64,000 bases of DNA from an uncultured bacterium. Its GTDB lineage: Bacteria > Verrucomicrobiota > Verrucomicrobiia > CAIQCK01. The notes beneath the pieces were generated by a model. It saw only the letters and a program-made list of their open reading frames with translations. It did no database searches and was not told the DNA's origin. Every line of letters starts with the position of its first letter. The first letter of the stretch is position 1. The stretch is taken from contig CAIQCK010000026.1 of the NCBI GenBank assembly GCA_903870275.1, positions 1-64,000 of the forward strand. Direction: 5' to 3'. Made by a program: the position numbers and the translations under genes. Below, piece by piece: positions 28,337 through 35,411 of the stretch.

Positions 28337-29934
28337 AACCCAGACGATGGTCTTGGTGGTTGCGCTGCTTGCTCGGTGGCTGGCTGCTGCTGGCCGGCCT
28401 CGCAGGTCTTGCGGCGCGCGAAGTTTCGATCACCATCCTCCACACCACGGATCTGCACGGCCACATCCTGCCCGCCGACATCTCGTATCCGAAAGAGGAG
28501 GCCGGCAGCGATCTGGGCGGGCTGGCGCGGTGCGCGACGGCGATCAAGAGAATCCGCGCCGAGACGCCGAATTGTCTGTGGGTGGACGACGGCGACACGA
28601 TTCAGGGCACGGCCGCCAGTTTCATGAGCGGCGGCCTGATGATGATCCGCGCGCTGAACCATCTGCACTGCGACGCGTGGGTTTTGGGGAACCACGAGTT
28701 TGATTGGGGCCTGGAGAAACTCGCGCGGTGTGTCGAGGCGTCGCGCGCGCCCGTCCTCGCCGCGAACATTCGCTGCGACGCGACGGCACCGCCCGCAATC
28801 GCCGGCAACCTGCGACCGTTTGTCGTCAAGGAGGTGGACGGCGTGCGCGTGGCCGTCATCGGGCTGACCACGCCGGGCATTCCGAACTGGAGCCGGCCGC
28901 GGCTGATTGGCGGGTTAAAATTCGAGCCATCCGTGGAAGCGTTGCAGCGCGCGCTGCCGGAGTTGAAACGGCAGAAGCCCGACGTCATCGTGCTGGCGGC
29001 GCATCAAGGCTTCCGCACCGCGCCGGACGATCACGCCAACGAGATTCACGATATCGTCGGCTGGTGTCCGGAACTGGCCGCCATCATCGGCGGCCATACG
29101 CATCGCTCGGTGTCGGAAATCGTGGCGCACGACATCCTCTACACCCAGGCCGGGCACTGGGGCGTCTGCCTCGGACGGTTGGATTTGGTGTACGACACCG
29201 ACCAGCGCCGGCTCACGCGCCGCCACGCGCGCCTGATCCCGATGGACGCCAACGTGCCGATGGATTCGGAGATTCTCGCACTCGCCAAAGCCGACCTCGA
29301 CGCGGCCAACCGCGAAATGGCGAAAGTCATCGGCACGGCCACGAAAGATTTTCCAGTCGCCGGCGCGCCGGCGCGCGAAACGCCGGTGCACAATCTGCTG
29401 TGCGAGGCGATCCTCGACCGTTGCCAGCGCGCGGGCCATCCGGCGGACATTGTGATCCACGGCGTCCTCGACGAGCGCGCGGGGATTAAAAAAGGCCCGA
29501 TCACCGTTGGCGTCTGCTGGTCGCTGGTGCCGTTTGAAAATTTCATCGGCGTGTTCGAGGTCACGCCGGCGCAGCTTCGCGAGATTCTGGAGGAAGACGC
29601 CGTACATTACTCGCGCGAACATTTCAGCGGAGTTTACGGCGCGAAGATCGTGCTGCGCGTCGGGGCGCCGCCCGGCCAGCGGGTCGTTTCCATCGCCGAC
29701 TGCGACGGCCAGCCGTTCGAGGCGGGCCAGCGGTTGCGCGTGGCAGTGAACAGCTTCGATCTGGCCAGCGCCGGCAAGCGCAAGCCCCGGCTCCGCGCCA
29801 TCGCCGACGCGCCGGAAGCGAAGCTTGTCGAAATGAGTGACCTGGTGCGGGTGGCGTTGATGGATTTCATCGCCGCGAAAAAGGGAATCTCGCCGCGCCT
29901 CTACGGGTGGTGGCGCACCGGCGCGGCGCGCTGA
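28324..29934 (+). CDS. Exported 5'-nucleotidase/cyclic phosphodiesterase (UshA family)
   Basis: 536 residues. The N-terminus carries a membrane/signal segment (CLLGGWLLLAGLAGLAA). The metallophosphatase domain shows HTTDLHGHI, VDDGDTIQG, VLGNHEFDWG and GGHTHRS, which bind two metals. The C-terminal 5'-nucleotidase domain (about 330-520) includes ETPVHNLLCEAILD, VPFENFIGVFEVT and VAVNSFDLASAG. It removes phosphate from nucleotides outside the cytoplasm. It overlaps the 3' end of ppx by 13 bp (ATG 28324); a GTG at 28318 is also possible. Confidence 0.9.
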   Translation: MAQVKPRRWSWWLRCLLGGWLLLAGLAGLAAREVSITILHTTDLHGHILPADISYPKEEAGSDLGGLARCATAIKRIRAETPNCLWVDDGDTIQGTAASFMSGGLMMIRALNHLHCDAWVLGNHEFDWGLEKLARCVEASRAPVLAANIRCDATAPPAIAGNLRPFVVKEVDGVRVAVIGLTTPGIPNWSRPRLIGGLKFEPSVEALQRALPELKRQKPDVIVLAAHQGFRTAPDDHANEIHDIVGWCPELAAIIGGHTHRSVSEIVAHDILYTQAGHWGVCLGRLDLVYDTDQRRLTRRHARLIPMDANVPMDSEILALAKADLDAANREMAKVIGTATKDFPVAGAPARETPVHNLLCEAILDRCQRAGHPADIVIHGVLDERAGIKKGPITVGVCWSLVPFENFIGVFEVTPAQLREILEEDAVHYSREHFSGVYGAKIVLRVGAPPGQRVVSIADCDGQPFEAGQRLRVAVNSFDLASAGKRKPRLRAIADAPEAKLVEMSDLVRVALMDFIAAKKGISPRLYGWWRTGAAR

Positions 29935-29997
29935 GTCACCGATACAGTTGCTTCGGTCCCACACCCCTGCCATCTCCCCGCTGGCGTGGGAAAGGGA

Positions 29998-30618
29998 TCA
30001 GGGTAATGGGTCGGCGAGGTTCAACGGCACGGGTGCGGCTGGGGACGAGGCGTCCGCTGCTCGCGTGAAAAAACTCACCAGCGTGTCACCGTGCCGCTGC
30101 TGGCGGGAGGCGCACCAGGCGGGCGGCGGTGTCAGCGTGTCGGTCTTGTAATGTTCGAGAACGAACCAGCCGCCCGGCTCCGTCACGGCGGCCAGATCGG
30201 CAGTCTCGAGAAGCTGCTGCGCCAGCGACGCACGGCCCGGTTGCTTCGCATACGGTGGGTCGGCGAGAACCAGCGTGAAGCGCGGCCCGCCGGTAAGTCG
30301 CCTCAGGGCGCGGCCGATGTCGGTTTGCAGAATTGTGGCGTCGGTTTCCAGCCGCGCCGCCGCCAGATTTCTTCGAATCGCCTCCGCACAATGCCGCGAC
30401 TGGTCCACGAACGTCGCACGGGCCGCGCCGCGGCTGAGCGCCTCAATGCCCAGCGCGCCGCTGCCGGCGTAGAGATCGAGCGCGAGGGCGCTGACGACCG
30501 CTTCGCCAAGGCTGGAAAAGACCGCTCCCTTGACCTTGTCCGGCGTGGGGCGCACGTCGCCCGCGCCGCGCGGCATGGCCAACGGAATGCCTCCTGCAGA
30601 ACCGGCAATAATTCGCAT
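29998..30618 (-). CDS. rsmD: 16S rRNA (guanine966-N2)-methyltransferase
   Basis: 206 residues from ATG at 30618; longer in-frame extension upstream is antisense to the lipid kinase and was not accepted. The RsmD pattern is complete: MRIIAGSAGG, RPTPDKVKGAVFSSLG, SAM motif I LDLYAGSGALGIEALSRGA, and catalytic ADPPYA. It methylates G966 of 16S rRNA in the small subunit. It diverges from the lipid kinase gene with only 33 bp between start codons. The C-terminal 20 residues are Ala/Pro-rich and run into a repeat-like tract near 29960-30000. Confidence 0.92.
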   Translation of the reverse strand: MRIIAGSAGGIPLAMPRGAGDVRPTPDKVKGAVFSSLGEAVVSALALDLYAGSGALGIEALSRGAARATFVDQSRHCAEAIRRNLAAARLETDATILQTDIGRALRRLTGGPRFTLVLADPPYAKQPGRASLAQQLLETADLAAVTEPGGWFVLEHYKTDTLTPPPAWCASRQQRHGDTLVSFFTRAADASSPAAPVPLNLADPLP

Positions 30619-30651
30619 GAGACCATTGTAATCCAACCGCGCGCCGATACA

Positions 30652-31545
30652 ATGCTCCAACTTGTGTCCGGCACGTGCGTCATTTTCAATCCTGTGGCTT
30701 GCGGCGAGCGCGCGCGAGGGCGATTGCGCCGTCTGCGCGAACTGGCCAGCGGCGCGGTGTTCCTGCCGACGACTGAGGCGGGCCACGCGACCGAACTGGC
30801 GGAACAGGCGGCGCGCGACGGCTACGGCACGGTGGTGGCAGCCGGCGGCGACGGCACGATCAACGAGGTGGTCAACGGCCTGATGCGCGTGCCGGCGGAC
30901 GCCCGACCGCGGCTGGGCGTGGCGCCCATGGGCACTGCGAATGTTTACGCGCGCGCGCTGGGAATGCCCCTTTCGATGGGCGCGGCGTGGCGGGTGATCG
31001 CAGCGGGCCGCGAACGGCTTGTGGATGCAGGCGTGATGCGCGCGGCGGACGGTGCGCGGCGATACTTTGCGGCAGTGGCCGGCGCGGGCTTCGACGCGAT
31101 GGCGATTGCGGCGCTCGACATGCGGTTGAAGAAACGGATCAACTGGCTCTCCTACGTCATCAGCGGCTTCCGCACCGTGGCGCGCGGCCTGCCGCGGCTG
31201 ACGGTCACGGCCGATGGCCGGCACTGCGAAGGCTGCTTCGTGTTCATCGGCAACGGCCGGTGTTACGGCGGGTCATACCGCATGTTCCCGGAGGCGCGGC
31301 TGGACGACGGCATGCTGGAGGTGTGCGTCTTCGAAGGCGGCCGCGTGCTCGATGTGCTGCGCTATCTGCCTTGGGTGCTGACCGCATCGCATCCCAAGCT
31401 GGCGGATGTTCATTACTTCAGCGCCAGACAGGTGCGCGTGGAATCGCCGCAGCCGGCGCCAACGGAGTTGGACGGCGAGTTTTGGAAAGACTGTCCGGTG
31501 GACTTTTCGATTGAGCCGGGCGCACTACGAGTGCTGGGACCGTGA
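30652..31545 (+). CDS. Diacylglycerol kinase-like lipid kinase (YegS/BmrU family)
   Basis: 297 residues from ATG at 30652. CVIFNPVACGERARGRL is the N-terminal phosphate-binding strand, and AAGGDGTINEVVNGLM the hallmark GGDGT nucleotide-binding motif. GVAPMGTANVYARALG is the conserved GTxND-like loop, and RMFPEARLDDGMLEVCVFE lies in the C-terminal sandwich domain. It phosphorylates diacylglycerol or a related lipid at the inner membrane face. It diverges from rsmD. Confidence 0.9.
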   Translation: MLQLVSGTCVIFNPVACGERARGRLRRLRELASGAVFLPTTEAGHATELAEQAARDGYGTVVAAGGDGTINEVVNGLMRVPADARPRLGVAPMGTANVYARALGMPLSMGAAWRVIAAGRERLVDAGVMRAADGARRYFAAVAGAGFDAMAIAALDMRLKKRINWLSYVISGFRTVARGLPRLTVTADGRHCEGCFVFIGNGRCYGGSYRMFPEARLDDGMLEVCVFEGGRVLDVLRYLPWVLTASHPKLADVHYFSARQVRVESPQPAPTELDGEFWKDCPVDFSIEPGALRVLGP

Positions 31546-31548
31546 TGG

Positions 31549-31671
31549 GTAGCCGGTAATTGGTAACTGGTGATTGGTAATTCGTGATTGGTGAAACAAT
31601 ACGCGCGGATGAGTTACGAGCCGCCAGTTATCAGTTACCAGTCACCAATCACCGGCTACAAATCACATTCA
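31549..31671. repeat. Heptameric-repeat palindrome between convergent genes
   Basis: The left arm is built from 7-bp units of the TAATTGG/TGATTGG type, and the right arm from complementary TTACCAG/TCACCAA units. GTAGCCGGT at the left end and ACCGGCTAC near the right end pair exactly. The whole could fold into a long hairpin between the lipid kinase stop and the LPP20-like gene stop, possibly serving as a two-way terminator. Confidence 0.7.
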
Positions 31672-33075
31672 CTGCGCCGGCAACGCACGAACCACGCCCG
31701 GTTGCGCGCTGGGAGGCGCGCCGTAAGCGGGAGGCGGCGGGCCGCCGGCCTGCACGGCTTGATAGACTCTCTCCATCGGCAACGACACGACAACCTCGAC
31801 GCTGCCGTCGGAGAGATATTTCGGCTCGCTGACCTCCGCGCCCTGGAGCACGCCGAGCACACGCGAGCGGACCTGATCGTTTTGAGTGATGAAGTCCTTC
31901 ATCGTCGTCTGGGCGTCAATCTGCACGCCCTGGACTCTTTCCAGCAGCTTGCGGCGCGCGTCGAGTTCCGCCGAGCGTTCGGCGCCGAGCCGGGCCGTGG
32001 GGCCGGTCTCGCCGGGATTGGGAACACCGGTGCCTTTGGCCGAGACCATGCCGGCCGCCCACGGGGGAACGCCGGGCGGCGGCGGCTGCGGCGCGAAAGA
32101 ACTGCTTGCCGGCGGCGCGCTGCGGATCGTGTCACCACGCGGCACGCCCGCGCCGGTCTCGCGCAACACGCGCTCCGGGCCGAAGTCCATGATTTTCTCA
32201 AACTGATACGTGCGAATCGGGTGATCCAGATGATGCGCGTCGGGATACACGACCCAGTCCTGAACCTCCTTCAGCCACTTGGTGACATCTTGAATGGTCA
32301 CCTCCAGGTCCATTTCGCAGGTCTGGTCCGGCAGGAAACGCGTCGGGCCAACCTGGCGCGCGCCGGCCAGGTGCGCTTGGAACTGAGCGTTGATGACATC
32401 GGCCTGCGTGACGAAGTCGCGCACGGTGGTGTTGGCGTCAATGTGGACGCCGCGGATGCGCTCGGCGAGTTTGCGCAAGGCATCCGTGCGGGCCGCGCGC
32501 TCGGCGAGCAGCCGGCCCTGTGCCGTGACGTTTTCCCAGCCCGGTGGAATCTGTCTCGGCACATACGCCGTCGTGCCGCCGTAAACGGGTGCCGGCGCGC
32601 CGGGAGGCGGCGCCACCATCGTCGCGGCGCGGGTGGTGCCCTGCCCCGGCGCTTTGATGACGGTTTCTGTGTTTATTGTCGTCATATTTTCGGTGACATA
32701 GGTGCGGCCGCTGGGATACGTCCGCTGAATCTGCTCGATGGCGGCGCGGACTTGCGCCAGCGTCACTTGCATCTCCAACCGATACATCTCGCCGTCCCAC
32801 GTCTCGCTGCCGGGAACGACAGTCGCGCCACGCAGCCACTCGGACATCGCCGTATTGACCTGATCGCTTTGCGTGACGAAATCGCGCACGGTGCTGTTGG
32901 CGTCAATCTTGAGCCCCTTGATCGTCTCTAGCAGGTTGCGCTGGGCGTCGCGGATCGCCGCGTTCTTGGCCAGCAGCTTCTCCTGACCCGGATGAAATTG
33001 CGCCCAAGCCGGAGAGACCGCAGTACAAAGCAGCGCGGCCACCGACCACACAATCCAACGATAGTTTGTTTTCAT
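31669..33075 (-). CDS. Secreted protein with three LPP20-like domains
   Basis: 468 residues with a Sec signal peptide (WSVAALLCTAVSPAWA). Three tandem copies of an LPP20-type unit are visible near residues 33-130, 188-290 and 366-455. Each has the pattern A-x-x-DA-x-x-x-L-x-E-x-I-x-G-(V/L)-x-IDA-x-(S/T)T(V/M)(R/K)DF(V/I)TQ, then a beta strand with EMxLEVTI-like sequence. Pro/Ala-rich linkers separate them. LPP20-like domains occur in outer-membrane lipoproteins of uncertain role; no lipobox is seen here. It is transcribed 15 bp after the single-domain relative at 33091, so the pair form an operon. Confidence 0.7.
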   Translation of the reverse strand: MKTNYRWIVWSVAALLCTAVSPAWAQFHPGQEKLLAKNAAIRDAQRNLLETIKGLKIDANSTVRDFVTQSDQVNTAMSEWLRGATVVPGSETWDGEMYRLEMQVTLAQVRAAIEQIQRTYPSGRTYVTENMTTINTETVIKAPGQGTTRAATMVAPPPGAPAPVYGGTTAYVPRQIPPGWENVTAQGRLLAERAARTDALRKLAERIRGVHIDANTTVRDFVTQADVINAQFQAHLAGARQVGPTRFLPDQTCEMDLEVTIQDVTKWLKEVQDWVVYPDAHHLDHPIRTYQFEKIMDFGPERVLRETGAGVPRGDTIRSAPPASSSFAPQPPPPGVPPWAAGMVSAKGTGVPNPGETGPTARLGAERSAELDARRKLLERVQGVQIDAQTTMKDFITQNDQVRSRVLGVLQGAEVSEPKYLSDGSVEVVVSLPMERVYQAVQAGGPPPPAYGAPPSAQPGVVRALPAQ

Positions 33076-33090
33076 ATTCTTCCTTTTGAC

Positions 33091-33630
33091 TTACGGCTTG
33101 TTTTCCTTGGGTTGTTTGTAAAGCTCCAGCCATTCCTTTTCTGAAATCTGTCGTTTTTGCGCCTCTATTTTCTGCGGCGTTTGAAGTGGCGGCGGCGGCG
33201 GTTCGATTGCCGGCGCCGATGCCGGATGTTCCACCGCCAGCGTCAAATCCACTTCGACGCGCCCGTCAGGATAATAGCGCGTTTGGGCGATCTGCGCATC
33301 TCGAATAAATCCCGACGCGGTCACGTAGCGTGTGCCATCCGTAACGATCTGCGAACCCTGGCCCAGCGCGAGCGCCATGTTGCGGTAAGCCGACACAATG
33401 GCCGCGCGTTCGGCCATCAGATGCAACTGCCCGCGCGCGGCGTAGATGCGCGGCGGCAGGCCGACGCCCGTCACGCGGATAACGCCATGACCGGGCGACG
33501 GCGTGTTCGGCTGAAACCCAAAAGCCGGCACATCGACCGTCCAAGTGGTTGCGGCGCAAAATAATAGCACCATCCCGCCGGCCACCGCCGCAGGCAAAAA
33601 CGACTTGGGACTGTTTTTCGCAATGGTCAA
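33091..33630 (-). CDS. Secreted/anchored LPP20-like single-domain protein
   Basis: 179 residues: an N-terminal hydrophobic anchor (FLPAAVAGGMVLLFCAATTW), then one LPP20-like unit (RGQLHLMAERAAIVSAYRNMALALG, TDGTRYVTASGFIRDAQI, YYPDGRVEVDLTLAVE). A proline-rich segment and a charged C-terminus (EKEWLELYKQPKENKP) follow. It is the upstream partner of the three-domain protein at 31669. Function unknown; probably envelope-associated. Confidence 0.65.
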   Translation of the reverse strand: MTIAKNSPKSFLPAAVAGGMVLLFCAATTWTVDVPAFGFQPNTPSPGHGVIRVTGVGLPPRIYAARGQLHLMAERAAIVSAYRNMALALGQGSQIVTDGTRYVTASGFIRDAQIAQTRYYPDGRVEVDLTLAVEHPASAPAIEPPPPPLQTPQKIEAQKRQISEKEWLELYKQPKENKP

Positions 33631-33697
33631 TGTGCCCTCGTCAAATCACGGGTTTTGACGCAGCAGCGGCAAAGATATTCAACCGCCGGCCCCGCGC

Positions 33698-34486
33698 TCA
33701 GAACGCTTTCGGCACCGCCGCAATGAGCTTCTGAGTGTAGGCGTGCTGCGGACGGCTGTAGATGTCCTCCGCGCTCGCCGCTTCGACAATTTTGCCTTGG
33801 GTCATCACCAGCACCCGGTCGCTGATATGCTCCACCACCGCCAGGTCGTGCGCGATGAAAAGATACGTCAGCCGATACTGCTCTTGCAAATCCTGCATCA
33901 GGTTGATGATCGCTGCCTGCACCGACACGTCGAGCGCGCTCACCGGCTCGTCGCAGACAATGAACTTCGGCTCCACCGCCAGCGCGCGGGCAATGCCAAT
34001 GCGCTGCCGCTGGCCGCCGCTGAACTCGTGCGGGTAGCGGTTCATGTGTTCCGGCTTCAGACCAACGCGGCGCAGCAACTCGGCGATGCGGTCGCGCCGC
34101 GCGTTGCGGTCCATCTGCACGAAATGGATTTTCAGCGCCTCGCCAACGATGGAAGCGATGGTCATGCGCGGATTGAGCGAGCCGAACGGGTCTTGGAAGA
34201 CCATCTGCATCTGCTTGCGCAACGGCCGCAGTTCGTGGTGGGAGGCGTTCGTGATGTCGCAGCCATCGAAGCGAATTTCGCCAGCCGTCGGCTCCAGCAA
34301 GCGAAGGACCGCGCGGCCGACGGTCGTCTTGCCGCTGCCGCTCTCGCCGACCAAGCCGACGGTTTCGCCGGCCTCGATGGTGAAGCTCACATCGTCCACT
34401 GCTTTCACCTCGCCGACCTTGTGGCGAATGACGCCGCCCATGATCGGGAAATAAACTTTGAGGTTTTTGACTTCGAGCAAGGCCAT
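33698..34486 (-). CDS. oppF: Oligopeptide-type ABC transporter ATP-binding protein (OppF/DppF)
   Basis: 262 residues from ATG at 34486. Walker [17 protein letters not shown]-loop [14 protein letters not shown], signature [15 protein letters not shown], Walker [15 protein letters not shown], and the H-loop [13 protein letters not shown] are all intact. The C-terminal [12 protein letters not shown] is the oligopeptide/dipeptide ATPase extension. It lies five bases after oppD, so the two are coupled. It drives uptake with OppD by the permeases OppB/OppC. Confidence 0.93.
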   Translation of the reverse strand: MALLEVKNLKVYFPIMGGVIRHKVGEVKAVDDVSFTIEAGETVGLVGESGSGKTTVGRAVLRLLEPTAGEIRFDGCDITNASHHELRPLRKQMQMVFQDPFGSLNPRMTIASIVGEALKIHFVQMDRNARRDRIAELLRRVGLKPEHMNRYPHEFSGGQRQRIGIARALAVEPKFIVCDEPVSALDVSVQAAIINLMQDLQEQYRLTYLFIAHDLAVVEHISDRVLVMTQGKIVEAASAEDIYSRPQHAYTQKLIAAVPKAF

Positions 34487-34491
34487 GGTGG

Positions 34492-35349
34492 TTAACGTTT
34501 CAAAGCCGCTTCGATTTCGGCGTGGTCGATGGTTTTCAGCCGGTGCTTGTGCGCGCCCAGCCGCGGGATGCACTCCAGCAGCGCCTTGGTGTAAGGATGT
34601 TGTGGCTCGCGCAACACGCGCTGCGTCGGGCCGTATTCCACGATCTTGCCGCGAAACATCACCGCGATGTTGTCGGCGATGTCGGCGACAATGCTGAAGT
34701 TGTGCGTAATGAGCATGATCGCCATGCCGAGTTTTTGTTTCAGTTCCCTCAGCAAGGCCATGATCTGCGCCTGGATGGTCACGTCCAGCGCCGTCGTCGG
34801 CTCGTCGGCCACCAGCAGCGACGGGTTGCAAGCCAGCGCCATCGCGATCATCACGCGCTGCTGCATGCCGCCGCTGAGCTGGTGCGGATAGTCGCCCATC
34901 CGCAGCCGCGGGTCGCGGATGCCCACGAGCGCCAGCAATTGTTCCACCTCCGCGTCAATGTTCTTCACATCGCGCCGGTGCAGTTCGAGAGCCTCGGCGA
35001 CTTGCGAGCGAATGGTGAAGACCGGATTCAACGACGTGCTTGGCTCTTGAAAAATGTAGCCGATCTGCGCGCCGCGAACCTTGCGAAGCTCATCGCCGGA
35101 CATTTTCAGCGTGTCGTGGCCCTTGAAGATGATCTCGCCGCCGAGGAAACGCGCCGGCGGCGACGGCACCAGCCGTGTCAGCGCCATCGCCGTCACGCTC
35201 TTGCCGCTGCCGCTCTCGCCCACGACCGCCAACGTCTCGCCCGGCTTCATCGAAAACGAAATGCCATCCACCGCGCGCACTTCGCCTTCGTCGGTGAAGA
35301 AGCTGATCCGCAGGTCGCGGACTTTCAAAAGCGTGTTGTCGGACGTCAT
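34492..35349 (-). CDS. oppD: Oligopeptide-type ABC transporter ATP-binding protein (OppD/DppD)
   Basis: 285 residues from ATG at 35349 ([13 protein letters not shown]); a longer frame starting at 35451 would overlap the upstream gene. Walker [16 protein letters not shown]-loop [12 protein letters not shown], signature [15 protein letters not shown], Walker [14 protein letters not shown], and H-loop [10 protein letters not shown] are present. [15 protein letters not shown] is the C-terminal oligo/dipeptide motif. It belongs to the opp string but is separated from oppC by a 2.9-kb secreted protein gene. Confidence 0.93.
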   Translation of the reverse strand: MTSDNTLLKVRDLRISFFTDEGEVRAVDGISFSMKPGETLAVVGESGSGKSVTAMALTRLVPSPPARFLGGEIIFKGHDTLKMSGDELRKVRGAQIGYIFQEPSTSLNPVFTIRSQVAEALELHRRDVKNIDAEVEQLLALVGIRDPRLRMGDYPHQLSGGMQQRVMIAMALACNPSLLVADEPTTALDVTIQAQIMALLRELKQKLGMAIMLITHNFSIVADIADNIAVMFRGKIVEYGPTQRVLREPQHPYTKALLECIPRLGAHKHRLKTIDHAEIEAALKR

Positions 35350-35411
35350 TGAATGGCACAGCCTACTTGCGTGAAGGAAGTTTGTCGAGTGGCTCAGAGA
35401 CAGGAAGCCGG

